DNA from: Capnocytophaga sp. ARDL2
Lineage (GTDB): Bacteria; Bacteroidota; Bacteroidia; Flavobacteriales; Flavobacteriaceae
Direction of reading: 5' to 3'
Length of the DNA: 64,000 nucleotides
NCBI RefSeq assembly: GCF_041530365.1
Contig: NZ_CP168034.1
Location: 1,798,001 to 1,862,000, forward strand
Below, one piece after another: positions 53,128-62,534 of this stretch (the first letter of the stretch is position 1; each line of letters opens with the position of its first letter). Made by a program: the position numbers and the translations under genes. Below the pieces are notes generated by a model. It saw nothing but the letters and a program-made list of their open reading frames with translations, had not been told where the DNA came from and did no database searches.

Positions 53128-55239
53128 ATGAAAAAGTGTAGTGATTTAAAAGTTTTTCTACTCCCCTATTTCATTTTTACATCCCTTGCTCACGCTCAAG
53201 AACCTACTACGGATGTTGATGAATTGGAAGAAATCGTTATCTACGACCAGAGAAAAATTGAAAATATTCAAAAAGAAGTGGCTAAAGTAAAGACACTTAC
53301 CGAAGAAGACATAAAAAATATGGCGGCGGTAAACCTCGCCGAAGTATTGAGTCAACAAGCCAACATGAGAATCATCACAGATGAAACTTCTGGTAAAACC
53401 ACTATTTCACTATTAGGCTTAGATGCAAAATATTTCAAAATCCTAATCGACAATGTGCCTGTGGTAAGTGATGAAGGTGTGGGAAATAATGTAGATTTAT
53501 CTCAAATTCAATTAGATAACATCGAACGCATTGAACTCATAGAAGGTGCTATGGGAGTGACTCACGGTGCCAATGCCGTAGGAGGTGTTTTGAATATTAT
53601 AACTAAGAAAAATAGTCGTACTAAATGGGATATCACAGCATTTTTGCAAGAAGAAACCCTGCGAAATGAATACAACTTGAGCAACAGAGGAAGACATATT
53701 CAAAATTTGCGAATTGCCAGAAAACTCAACGATAATTGGATGGTTTCGATTGGAGGAAATAGAGATCATTCGTTTGGATTGTACGACAATTTTATGGGAA
53801 AAAATCACAAATTCAACGATGGTTTGAGAGGTTATAAATGGCTTCCTTCTGAAAAATACAATGGATTTGCCTTTGTCAATTTCAACAGTGCCAATGATTG
53901 GAGATTCAATTATCGCATCAATTATTTTCAGAGTGATATACAATCTGTTTCAAAACATGTAATCGATGCATACAACAGTAATTTAGGAAGTTATAAATAT
54001 GCCAATGACCAAATTTTTAAAAATAAAAATATACAACATTTACTGAATTTCAACTATGGAAATTCAAATGATTGGGCATTGAACTCATCGATTTCATATC
54101 AAAAACAAAGTCGAAACATCGAAAAGTATAGATACATTATTTCTACAGAAGAATCTCAAAACCATACAGTAGAAAAAAATCGTGAAATGGATGTATTTTA
54201 TACAAAAACAGAGTTTGATAAATCGTATAACAATGGAAAATTTCACCTAACCATTGGAAACGAAAATATTGTCAGTAAAGGATTTGCTTGGGTAGATAGC
54301 GAACTAAACAAAAAGACCAGCATCGAAAAATTTATCAACAATTATGATGCGTACTCGCTACTTATCTATAGACCCAATACAAAATGGAGCTTGAGCGGTG
54401 GTGGTCGCTATTCGGTACAATCGGTGTTTAGCAATCAATGGGCAGTGAGTTTTCATAGTACCAAAACCTTTGGTAAGGACTATGAATGGCGAATAGGTTT
54501 GGGAAAATCGTACCGCACACCAGAGTTTGATGAATTGTATTCGCGTGTCATTTTCGAGGGACATTATTTTGTAGGAAACGAACATCTTTTGCCAGAGCGT
54601 TCGCTATCTATGGATTCGCATCTCAACAAAACTTTTGTTTTTTCAAAAAATAATCAATTAAACAGCGGAATATCTACCAATGTTTTGAATGTAAAAGATC
54701 GTATTACTACAGCATTGATAGGTTTTGACGGAGCAATTCCGATGTATGAAATGATGAATGTAAGCAGCTATCAAAGTTTTCATTTATCAACCAAGCAAAA
54801 CTATCAATACCATCATTGGAATTTTGGGATAGGTGCTTCTTTTGTTTGGATTTCACAATTGATTGACAACAAACAGTTTAAAACAGACGACAGATATTTG
54901 TTCAACAACAATGCAAATGCTCAAATAGGATATAAAATTCCCAAATGGCACGGACATTTTAACCTCTTTTACAACTTTTTCGGAAAAAGTCAGTCGTGGC
55001 GAGCGATGAACGATGGTTATTATTTAAGTGAAATATCTCCGTTTGGTCTCCTCGATCTATCCTATCGTCAGCAATTATTCAACAATCGATGGGAAGTAAC
55101 CGTTGGTGCAAGAAATGTGTTGAACAATGAGGAAATAACCTATAAAACACAATTTAAAAAATTAGTTATCGAAGAAAAAGTACGCCGATCAAGTGGAAGA
55201 AATTTCTTTTTCAGAATTGCATATAATTTCAAAAAATAA
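53128..55239 (+). CDS. TonB-dependent outer-membrane receptor, probable haem receptor (HmuR-like)
   Basis: A 703-residue protein. ATG 53128 (MKKCSDLKVFLLPYFIFTSL then AHAQ) gives a signal peptide; a longer frame upstream overlaps the esterase gene and is rejected. A TonB-box-like EEIVIYD precedes the plug (EVLSQQANMRIITDETSGKT, YFKILIDNVPVVSDEGVG, ERIELIEGAMGVTHGANAVG). The 22-strand barrel contains YRTPEFDEL and NEHLLPERS, equivalents of the haem-receptor FRAP and NPNL boxes. It ends with the aromatic FFFRIAYNFKK. HmuY follows 7 bp later, supporting haem uptake across the outer membrane. Confidence 0.88.
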   Translation: MKKCSDLKVFLLPYFIFTSLAHAQEPTTDVDELEEIVIYDQRKIENIQKEVAKVKTLTEEDIKNMAAVNLAEVLSQQANMRIITDETSGKTTISLLGLDAKYFKILIDNVPVVSDEGVGNNVDLSQIQLDNIERIELIEGAMGVTHGANAVGGVLNIITKKNSRTKWDITAFLQEETLRNEYNLSNRGRHIQNLRIARKLNDNWMVSIGGNRDHSFGLYDNFMGKNHKFNDGLRGYKWLPSEKYNGFAFVNFNSANDWRFNYRINYFQSDIQSVSKHVIDAYNSNLGSYKYANDQIFKNKNIQHLLNFNYGNSNDWALNSSISYQKQSRNIEKYRYIISTEESQNHTVEKNREMDVFYTKTEFDKSYNNGKFHLTIGNENIVSKGFAWVDSELNKKTSIEKFINNYDAYSLLIYRPNTKWSLSGGGRYSVQSVFSNQWAVSFHSTKTFGKDYEWRIGLGKSYRTPEFDELYSRVIFEGHYFVGNEHLLPERSLSMDSHLNKTFVFSKNNQLNSGISTNVLNVKDRITTALIGFDGAIPMYEMMNVSSYQSFHLSTKQNYQYHHWNFGIGASFVWISQLIDNKQFKTDDRYLFNNNANAQIGYKIPKWHGHFNLFYNFFGKSQSWRAMNDGYYLSEISPFGLLDLSYRQQLFNNRWEVTVGARNVLNNEEITYKTQFKKLVIEEKVRRSSGRNFFFRIAYNFKK

Positions 55240-55246
55240 ATAAACA

Positions 55247-56365
55247 ATGAAAAAAGTAGTATTTACATTATCAATGTTGGCTTTATTAGCCTCATGTGGA
55301 GACGATAATACAACTCCAAAAAAAGATGAAAATCCAATCAAACCAGAAGAACCAGCTGTTGTAGAGAAAAAAGTTATGACAGCTTCTATCGGTGGTGGTA
55401 CACAACCCAATCATGTGTATATCGACCTTTCTACAGGAAAGGAAACGCCGGTAGTGCGTGATGCATGGGATTTGGGATTTTATTGTGGAAATGACAACAG
55501 AGTGATTATCAACAACACAATAAAAATGGCTGTAAAACCATTGGAAACAACCAATATCGATGAAGTTGTAACAGCTGATTATACTGTGGCTGTTTCACCA
55601 AATGTAGCAGCTTCAAATGGATGGGTTGACAGTCCGTTTGGAATTTTAGCTTCAAATAATCCAGGAGGTGGAACCGCAATCGCTGAAATTTCAGAAAACC
55701 CAGACTTAAACAAAGTATATTTGGTAAACTTAGGAGATGATGTAGCCAATGCTGCGGCTCCTGAAACAGGTGCTGTCAATTTATCAGGAGCTCCACGAGG
55801 ATGGAAAAAAATCAAAATCAATCGTCAAGGTGATAAATACATTTTACATTATGCAAATTTGAACGAAACAACTCATAAAACGATTGAAATTTCGAAAAAC
55901 AATACGCACAATTTTGTGTTTTTCAACTTGAAAGACGAGAAAATCGTAAACAATCAACCAGAAAAAACAAAATGGGACATTAGTTTTACAGGACATACTT
56001 TATATACAGGTCAGTCGATGCAAGATGCTGTATTGTACTATTTTGCAGACATTTGTTTGACAAATATTCACGGTGGAGCAATTTCATATCAAGTAGAATT
56101 GGAGTCTGGTCAACAACGCGATACTCAATACGAAAACTTTAAATTGGCCGATGTAGATCAAGCACAATTTACTGCGGCTGCCAATCAACATCAGTTGACC
56201 ATCGGTAGAAAATGGCGTAATACGATGAGCCGTACACTCAAGGACAATGCGTTTTATGTAATCAAAGATGCTGAAGGAAATATTTTCAAATTGAAATTCC
56301 TTGCTATGATGAACGATGCTGGTGAAAGAGGTCATACTACTTTTGAATATCAATTGTTGAAATAA
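55247..56365 (+). CDS. HmuY family haem-binding lipoprotein
   Basis: A 372-residue protein with a lipoprotein signal MKKVVFTLSMLALLASCGDD (Cys 17). The domain DAWDLGFYCGNDNRVIINNT near residue 75, FVFFNLKDEKIVNNQPEKTK then WDISFTGHTLYTG, and the DICLTNIHGG region fit HmuY. HmuY strips haem from host proteins and passes it to HmuR. It is longer than the Porphyromonas gingivalis protein (about 216 residues), through an extended N-terminal half. Histidines and methionines that could bind haem are present, but the exact ligands cannot be assigned. Confidence 0.85.
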   Translation: MKKVVFTLSMLALLASCGDDNTTPKKDENPIKPEEPAVVEKKVMTASIGGGTQPNHVYIDLSTGKETPVVRDAWDLGFYCGNDNRVIINNTIKMAVKPLETTNIDEVVTADYTVAVSPNVAASNGWVDSPFGILASNNPGGGTAIAEISENPDLNKVYLVNLGDDVANAAAPETGAVNLSGAPRGWKKIKINRQGDKYILHYANLNETTHKTIEISKNNTHNFVFFNLKDEKIVNNQPEKTKWDISFTGHTLYTGQSMQDAVLYYFADICLTNIHGGAISYQVELESGQQRDTQYENFKLADVDQAQFTAAANQHQLTIGRKWRNTMSRTLKDNAFYVIKDAEGNIFKLKFLAMMNDAGERGHTTFEYQLLK

Positions 56366-56375
56366 AACGCTTGAC

Positions 56376-56477
56376 GCAGGAGGAAGTTTTGATTCCGCTT
56401 TAGTTGAGACAGGAATTTGAATCCTTTATTTGAAGAGATAAAAAATTGGAAGTTTCTATTAGTTTTCTTCCTCCTGC
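56376..56477. other. Perfect 11-bp inverted repeat in the HmuY-T9SS gap
   Basis: gcaggaggaag (56376-56386) and cttcctcctgc (56467-56477) are exact inverted copies 80 bp apart, filling nearly the whole gap between the HmuY gene and the T9SS cargo gene. A smaller near-palindrome, aggaatttgaatcct, lies between them. There is no T run after the right arm, so it is not a standard terminator. Function unknown. Confidence 0.5.
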
Positions 56478-56499
56478 TTTTAGAATAATGAATTAGTAT

Positions 56500-58038
56500 A
56501 TGAAAAAAATTTACATTACCTTATTGTGTATGTTGGGAGTCGCCTTTCAAGGAAATTCTCAAGTGAGCAATTATATATTTAGTACAGAAAACAACACCTA
56601 CCAAGAATTGACAGATGCCACAGTTATAGCAACTGCTCAAAATCAATTTGGTGCTATGTTGGATGAAAATATTTATACCGAAAGCTTGCCTTTTCCATTT
56701 TATTTCAATGGAAATCAATACAATCAAGTACATATTTCTACCGATGGATTTGTATTTTTCGGAAGTTTTATTCCTAACGAAAATCAATACTATTTCAAAC
56801 CAATTCCTTTGAGCCATCCGTTTTCTGGTATTATTGCAGGTTTCAATGACGATTTGATTGGTTATTTTACAGATGCACAAGACCCAGGAACCATTTCGGT
56901 AAAAACTGTAGGTACTGCTCCCAATCGAGAATATGTGATTCAGTGGAAAAACTTTACTCGTTTTCAAGCAACTATACATGGAGGGTATCTATTAGGACAT
57001 TTTGATATCAATTTTCAAATTAGATTGCATGAAAATGGAACAATAAAAAGTGTATATGATGTAAATGCTGTAGGCGAACCCTCAGGAATATATATTACCG
57101 CAGGTTTGAGAGGTATTAATACAGCAGATTTTAATGTAAGAACCAATCACAATGTATCAGCTGCTACTTGGCAAAATACCGTTGCAGCAACTACCGTAAT
57201 GGGACAAGCTGGAATGATTTTCACCCCTATTTCAGCACCTCCAAGCAATGGATTTACTTATGTTTGGACTCCAGAAAATGTTGATGTAATCAATTGTGAG
57301 TCGGTGGAGTCATTTACTATGAATTTTGAAAATATGAATACTATAGAATTGTTTTCAAATCACTGTTGGAATAGAAACAATACTGATGTACCACCATTTA
57401 CTGTATTAAACAACTGGAACGGAAATCCACTACCCGACAATGCACTTAGAGTTTACAAAGGGAGTGGCGCAGGAGATTTGATTTTAGTTTCACCCGAATT
57501 GACTACTACCAATGGCACTCACGGAATTAGTTTTGACCTCGAGAGTATGTTGGTAGTTGAACCCTACAATTTATTGACAGGTCAGGAAAAAATTGTTGTA
57601 GGTACTATGGCATCAGCTACGGATTTTGCATCCTTTATACCGACAGAATTTGAGTTTCCTTTGACCTCTATGGGTACAAAAGAAACAACTGCCATAACAT
57701 TTCCACAAGGACATAAGTTCGTCGCGTTGAAATTTGATTTGCAAACCCTTGGAAATAAAACTATTTTGATAGACAATATCAAATGGCATACAGCATTGAG
57801 CAACAAAAAAATTGATGTTTCTCAAGTAAATTTATTTCCTAATCCTACTAAAGATATATTGTACATCGAAACTGATTTGTTTATAAAAAACATTCAATTG
57901 TATGATTTTTCAGGTAGAATGTTGTTGCAAACAGAGAAAAAATCCATTGATTTACACGCTCTTTCACAAGGAAATTATTTACTTACTATAGAAACAACCG
58001 ACGGAAGTAAAGGAAGTTTTAAAGTGAGTAAACATTAA
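56500..58038 (+). CDS. T9SS-secreted protein with type A sorting domain
   Basis: A 512-residue protein starting MKKIYITLLCMLGVAFQGNS, a signal peptide. The N-terminal domain (NYIFSTENNTYQELTDATVI, LPFPFYFNGNQYNQVHISTD) and a central choice-of-anchor/jelly-roll domain (NDDLIGYFTDAQ, GAGDLILVSPELTTTNG) precede a type A C-terminal sorting domain: VNLFPNPTKDILYIETDLFI, DFSGRMLLQTEKKSIDLHAL, GNYLLTIETTDGSKGSFKVS. It should be exported by the gliding-associated T9SS and attached to the surface. It follows HmuY; a haem-related role is only suggested by position. Confidence 0.88.
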   Translation: MKKIYITLLCMLGVAFQGNSQVSNYIFSTENNTYQELTDATVIATAQNQFGAMLDENIYTESLPFPFYFNGNQYNQVHISTDGFVFFGSFIPNENQYYFKPIPLSHPFSGIIAGFNDDLIGYFTDAQDPGTISVKTVGTAPNREYVIQWKNFTRFQATIHGGYLLGHFDINFQIRLHENGTIKSVYDVNAVGEPSGIYITAGLRGINTADFNVRTNHNVSAATWQNTVAATTVMGQAGMIFTPISAPPSNGFTYVWTPENVDVINCESVESFTMNFENMNTIELFSNHCWNRNNTDVPPFTVLNNWNGNPLPDNALRVYKGSGAGDLILVSPELTTTNGTHGISFDLESMLVVEPYNLLTGQEKIVVGTMASATDFASFIPTEFEFPLTSMGTKETTAITFPQGHKFVALKFDLQTLGNKTILIDNIKWHTALSNKKIDVSQVNLFPNPTKDILYIETDLFIKNIQLYDFSGRMLLQTEKKSIDLHALSQGNYLLTIETTDGSKGSFKVSKH

Positions 58039-58058
58039 ATTTCAAACTAAAATAATCA

Positions 58059-58085
58059 ACTGGCTTAATAGCCAGTATTTTTTCA
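58059..58085 (+). terminator. Terminator after the T9SS cargo gene
   Basis: 6-bp stem actggc / gccagt with a TTAATA loop, followed by a T-rich run, 20 bp past the stop. Confidence 0.7.
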
Positions 58086-58136
58086 AATAAAGAAATTATA
58101 TTAATTAAATACAAATAAAATAGAAATTCTTTCTCT

Positions 58137-58909
58137 TTGAAAGCTATTTTATTAGCTTTAGCATTAGGGCTGTCAATAAATACAGAATGGTCTCAAAATG
58201 TACCTAATTACACATTTTCACAATCTATCGGAATCTATGTAGTATTGACAGAAGGAACAATTGTTAGTGTTGAAAACTCAGTTCCTGTTGAGGATTTAGA
58301 TGGTGATTTATCTGCTATTATTTTACCATTTACGATGATAATAACCGAGTTATTTTAGTATCACCTTATTTAAGCAATGTTACGAAAAGAACACATCAAT
58401 TGAAATTTAGAGCTAGAAAAACAGGAGCGTCAAATGAATATCTTCAGATAGTTGCTCTTTCAGATCCTACAGATGAAGCTACTTTATATGAAGTGATGAC
58501 CATCCCAACTGGTAATTTCTCAACTTCGAAATATACAGATTTTGTGATTCCGTTTACAGAAGTTGTGGAAAATTCCAATCATATCTGATTTAGATTAAAA
58601 GGTACCTCTACAACAAGTACAGTTATTCGTTTAGATAATATAAAATGGGAACCAATCACACAATTGAGTACCAGATAGTATTGATGCTTCACAAGTAAGA
58701 TTATATCCAAAAAACCTACGACGGATTTTATTACCATAGAAACGGATTTGGATATCAAGTTTATAGATTTTTTTGATTCTATAGGTAAACATCTTGAAAC
58801 TACAAATGAGAAAACCATCAATTTGCAACCATTTGAAACTGGATTCTATATTCTTACTATCGAAGCAACTGATGGAAGTAAAGGTAGTTTTAAAGTAATG
58901 AAAAAATAA
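58137..58909 (+). pseudogene. Broken paralogue of the T9SS cargo gene
   Basis: The fragments follow the intact neighbour in order. From a TTG (58137): MKAILLALALGLSINTEWSQ, VPNYTFSQSIGIYVVLTEGT, SAIILPFT. A one-base shift gives YDDNNRVILVSPYLSNVTKR and LKFRARKTGASNEYLQIVAL. A stop (TGA, 58586-58588) interrupts after VVENSNHI; FRLKGTSTTSTVIRLDNIKW follows, then further shifts and a type A sorting domain ending GFYILTIEATDGSKGSFKVM. The domain between the N-terminus and the jelly roll is shorter than in the paralogue, so an internal deletion is likely. The original ATG start is lost. Clearly inactive. Confidence 0.85.
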
Positions 58910-58944
58910 TCCGTTCACTTTTTTTAATTTTTTCTTCATTGTTC

Positions 58945-58978
58945 AAAAATCTGTTCTTTTATTAGGACAGATTTTTTT
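58945..58978 (+). terminator. Terminator after the T9SS remnant
   Basis: 10-bp stem aaaaatctgt / acagattttt with a 12-base loop and seven Ts, just before the ChaN-like gene. Confidence 0.7.
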
Positions 58979-59005
58979 ATTTTTGAAAAACTAAACAATT
59001 ATTAA

Positions 59006-59863
59006 ATGAAAGCACTACTTACAATTTACTTTTTACTACTTACTTTTTTCGGTTTTTCCCAAGAAAAAAAGGCATTTGAATTATACGATGCCATAGGAAA
59101 AAAAGTATCTTATTACAAAATGATGAAACAATTGGAAAAGCAAGATGTGGTGTTTTTTGGAGAATTTCACAACAATACGCTGGTACATTGGTTGCAATTG
59201 CAAGTTTTGAAGGATTTATCTAATAAACGCTTGATGAGGTTTGGTCTGGAAATGTTTGAAAGAGATCAACAAGAGATTATCAATCGATATCTAAACGACG
59301 AAATAAATGAAAAAGCCTTTGATACTTTAACGCGTTTTTGGAGCAATTATTCCACAGATTATCATCCGATGGTCAATTTTGCTAAAGAACAAAACATCCC
59401 AGTTATTGCTACCAATGTACCTCGAAAATATGCGAATATGCTTTTTAAACAAGGTGAAGAAATATTGTACAATTTGCCTTCAGAGGAAAAACAATGGATT
59501 GCTCCACTCCCCTTTCCCTTTGATGCAGAGTTGAGTAGTTACATAAAAATGCTGGATATGTTTGAGAATGAAACTCGCAAAAACCTCAATTTTCCAAAAG
59601 CTCAAGCAATAAAAGACGCAACTATGGCGTATAGTATCGTAGAAAATTGGAAACCAAACAGTTTATTTTTTCATATCAATGGGAGTTTTCATACCAATCA
59701 TTACGAAGGAATCATTTGGTATGTAAATCATTACAATCCAAACTTGAAAATTAAAAGTATCACCGTAGTCGAAGTAGATGATATTTCTACTTTCAATACA
59801 GAAGATAAACTTTTAGCGGATTATATTTTTTATATTCCAAGTGATATGATAAAGAGTTATTAA
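59006..59863 (+). CDS. ChaN-like haem-binding family protein
   Basis: A 285-residue exported protein starting MKALLTIYFLLLTFFGFSQE. The domain has DVVFFGEFHNNTLVHWLQLQ, MRFGLEMFERDQQEIINRYL, FWSNYSTDYHPMVNFAKEQN and FHINGSFHTNHYEGIIWYV, the signature of the ChaN/PhuW-like cofactor-binding family. It lies at the end of the haem locus, which supports a role in handling haem or iron in the periplasm. A terminator separates it from the T9SS remnant. Strictly, the family's haem binding is known from few members. Confidence 0.82.
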   Translation: MKALLTIYFLLLTFFGFSQEKKAFELYDAIGKKVSYYKMMKQLEKQDVVFFGEFHNNTLVHWLQLQVLKDLSNKRLMRFGLEMFERDQQEIINRYLNDEINEKAFDTLTRFWSNYSTDYHPMVNFAKEQNIPVIATNVPRKYANMLFKQGEEILYNLPSEEKQWIAPLPFPFDAELSSYIKMLDMFENETRKNLNFPKAQAIKDATMAYSIVENWKPNSLFFHINGSFHTNHYEGIIWYVNHYNPNLKIKSITVVEVDDISTFNTEDKLLADYIFYIPSDMIKSY

Positions 59864-59865
59864 TC

Positions 59866-59897
59866 AAAAGAGGTTGACCATAGTCAACCTCTTTTTC
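59866..59897. terminator. Bidirectional terminator between convergent genes
   Basis: 13-bp perfect stem aaaagaggttgac / gtcaacctctttt with a 4-base loop, between the ChaN-like gene and the CBS gene. Confidence 0.85.
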
Positions 59898-59921
59898 ATT
59901 TTAAAAATGTATAAACAACTA

Positions 59922-60335
59922 TTAATATTGCTCTAAAAGATATTTAACCAAATCAGTTGTTGTTACCATACCTGCAATTTCATCGTTTTCTACTACTGGC
60001 AATGAGTGGAAACTTTGAGTTGACAAAATTTCAGCTACTTCTTTGATATTTGTATCTGTTGTAACAGTCAAAGGCGATTTTACCATCACATCTTTCAATT
60101 GATATGTATCATAAATAGCTTTTAAAGTTGCCTGATCTACATCCCCAGCTCCGTAACCTAATTTCAAAACATCATTTTTACTAACTAATCCAACCAATTT
60201 TGAACCTTCTACTACAGGAATGTGACGAATGTTGTAATGAGAAAACATTTCGTTTACTTCACTTACTTTTTTAGTTGGGTCAACTACGATTAAAGCTTTA
60301 GCCATAATTTGTGATACTGGTACTCTTTGTTTCAT
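59922..60335 (-). CDS. Stand-alone CBS-domain protein
   Basis: A 137-residue protein made of two CBS domains: MAKALIVVDPTKKVSEVNEM then HYNIRHIPVVEGSKLVGLVS, and VMVKSPLTVTTDTNIKEVAE then SFHSLPVVENDEIAGMVTTT. Such proteins bind adenine nucleotides and regulate partner enzymes. The partner is unknown. Transcribed alone, upstream of nothing on its strand within 110 bp except uvrB beyond its start. Confidence 0.85.
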   Translation of the reverse strand: MKQRVPVSQIMAKALIVVDPTKKVSEVNEMFSHYNIRHIPVVEGSKLVGLVSKNDVLKLGYGAGDVDQATLKAIYDTYQLKDVMVKSPLTVTTDTNIKEVAEILSTQSFHSLPVVENDEIAGMVTTTDLVKYLLEQY

Positions 60336-60447
60336 AATGTAATTATTTAGTTATTAATTTTCTGCATTACAAATTTATCGACAGAATACCCCAAAAAATA
60401 TGACAACTATCCTATGAAAAAAAGTTTTTTTTTCGTAACTTTAATAG

Positions 60448-62460
60448 TTATTTTTGTGCTAAACGCTCTTTTAAAACTTTAATTTCATCTCTCAGTTGAG
60501 CTGCTTTAATAAAATCTAATTCTTTAGCTGCTTTTTCCATTTCTTTGGTTTTGGTTTTAACCAATTTATCTAATTGTGAGTTGTTTAAATACGAAATGTT
60601 TTCTTCTTCTGCCACAATTTGCATAGAATCATTTCCTATATTGTATTTGGTATCAGCGTTTGTTATTGCAGTTGTCAAAGCCGAATCTATGTTTTTTTCC
60701 AATTGTTTTGGTACAATACCGTGTTTTTTGTTGTAAGCGGCTTGTTTTTCTCTGCGATAATTGGTTTGTTCGATAGCTATTTCCATACTTTTAGTTATTT
60801 TATCGGCATAGAGAATTGCTTTTCCATTGACATTTCGAGCCGCACGACCAATGGTCTGAATCAATGATTTTACATTACGCAAAAAACCTTCTTTGTCAGC
60901 ATCTAAAATCGCTACCAATGAAACCTCTGGCAAATCCAATCCTTCTCGTAATAAATTTACTCCAATCAACACATCAAACAAACCACGACGTAAATCTTGC
61001 ATAATCTCTACTCGCTCTAAAGTATCGACATCTGAATGTACATATCGACAACGAATACCAATTTTATCGAAATATTTTGCCAATTCTTCCGCCATACGCT
61101 TGGTCAAAGTAGTAACTAAAACGCGTTCGTCTTTTTCGGCTCTTTGATGAATTTCTTCTACCAAATCATCTATTTGGTCTTGGGTTGGACGCACTTCTAC
61201 AATTGGGTCAAGTACGCCTGTAGGTCGAATGATTTGCTCCACCACTACCCCATTGGATTTTTGCAATTCGTAATCAGCTGGAGTCGCCGATACATAAATC
61301 ACTTGATTGAGTAAAGCCTCAAATTCTTCAAATTTCAAAGGACGATTGTCCATAGCAGCTGGTAATCTAAATCCATATTCTACTAGATTTTCCTTACGAG
61401 AACGATCTCCACCATACATCGCATGAACTTGAGAAACGGTTACATGAGATTCGTCAATTACCATCAAAAAATCATCTGGGAAATAATCCAACAAACAGAA
61501 CGGTCTTGTACCTGGTTCTCTTTGGTCGAGATAACGAGAATAATTTTCAATTCCCGAACAATACCCTAATTCTTTTATCATTTCCAAATCGAAATTGGTT
61601 CGTTCTTCAAGGCGTTTTGCTTCTAAATTTTTTCCTATTTCTTTGAAATATTGAACTTGTTTTACCAAATCTTGTTGAATTTCCCAAATCGCATTGTGCA
61701 GCACATCTGGAGATGTAACAAACATATTGGCAGGATAAATATTCAGTTTATCATAGCATTCGATAACTTTTGAAGTTTTAGCATCGAAACATTCAATTTC
61801 TTCAATGGTGTCTCCAAAAAAATGAATGCGAAACGGATCGTCGGCATAACTTGGATAAACCTCGACAGTATCACCTTTTATTCTAAAATTACCATGTAGA
61901 AATTCACCTTCTGTACGAGCATACAAACTTTGAGCAAGATCTTGGAGTAATTTGGTACGAGTGATATCCATGTCTCTTTCAAGTTTAATTACATTTTTCT
62001 GAAATTCTATAGGATTTCCAATACCATATAAACAGGAAACAGAAGCCACAACCAATACATCTCTTCTTCCTGACAATAAAGAGGAAGTAGTACTTAGTCG
62101 CATTTTCTCTAAATCTTCATTTATAGATAAATCTTTTTCGATATAGGTACCAGTAACAGGTATATAGGCTTCGGGTTGATAGTAATCGTAGTACGAAACA
62201 AAATATTCTACCGCATTATTCGGAAAAAAACTCTTAAATTCTGAATACAACTGAGCTGCTAAAGTCTTATTATGAGCCAGAACCAAAGTAGGTCTTTGCA
62301 CCTCTTTGATTACATTGGCAATAGTAAAAGTTTTACCAGAACCAGTAACCCCAACCAAGGTTTGAAATTGTTCGTTATTTTCTATACCGTTGACCAATTG
62401 TTTTATCGCTTCTGGTTGATCTCCCGTAGGTTTAAAATCAGAATTTATTTGAAATTGCAT
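60448..62460 (-). CDS. uvrB: Excinuclease ABC subunit B
   Basis: A 670-residue protein. The start at 62460 (MQFQINSDFKPTGDQPEAIK) is the family start; a longer frame is rejected. LVGVTGSGKTFTIANVIKEV (Walker A, about 37-44), YYDYYQPEAYIPVTGTYIEK (beta-hairpin), DESHVT, the VTTLTKRMAEELAKYF motor segment, GVNLLREGLDLPEVSLV, QTIGRAARN and a C-terminal UVR domain (KEMEKAAKELDFIKAAQLRD) are all present. It receives damage from UvrA and recruits UvrC. Complete and normal in length. Confidence 0.97.
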   Translation of the reverse strand: MQFQINSDFKPTGDQPEAIKQLVNGIENNEQFQTLVGVTGSGKTFTIANVIKEVQRPTLVLAHNKTLAAQLYSEFKSFFPNNAVEYFVSYYDYYQPEAYIPVTGTYIEKDLSINEDLEKMRLSTTSSLLSGRRDVLVVASVSCLYGIGNPIEFQKNVIKLERDMDITRTKLLQDLAQSLYARTEGEFLHGNFRIKGDTVEVYPSYADDPFRIHFFGDTIEEIECFDAKTSKVIECYDKLNIYPANMFVTSPDVLHNAIWEIQQDLVKQVQYFKEIGKNLEAKRLEERTNFDLEMIKELGYCSGIENYSRYLDQREPGTRPFCLLDYFPDDFLMVIDESHVTVSQVHAMYGGDRSRKENLVEYGFRLPAAMDNRPLKFEEFEALLNQVIYVSATPADYELQKSNGVVVEQIIRPTGVLDPIVEVRPTQDQIDDLVEEIHQRAEKDERVLVTTLTKRMAEELAKYFDKIGIRCRYVHSDVDTLERVEIMQDLRRGLFDVLIGVNLLREGLDLPEVSLVAILDADKEGFLRNVKSLIQTIGRAARNVNGKAILYADKITKSMEIAIEQTNYRREKQAAYNKKHGIVPKQLEKNIDSALTTAITNADTKYNIGNDSMQIVAEEENISYLNNSQLDKLVKTKTKEMEKAAKELDFIKAAQLRDEIKVLKERLAQK

Positions 62461-62486
62461 AATATAAAGATTTAAATACAAAAATA

Positions 62487-62515
62487 AAAAAGCGAGATGA
62501 ATCATCTCGCTTTTT
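62487..62515 (-). terminator. Terminator after the OmpA-family gene
   Basis: 14-bp stem aaaaagcgagatga / tcatctcgcttttt with a one-base centre, between the stop of the OmpA gene and the start of uvrB, both on the minus strand. Given the very small loop, the apical pairs must open to give a loop of at least three bases. Confidence 0.78.
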
Positions 62516-62534
62516 AGTTATAATTAAGAATTAA

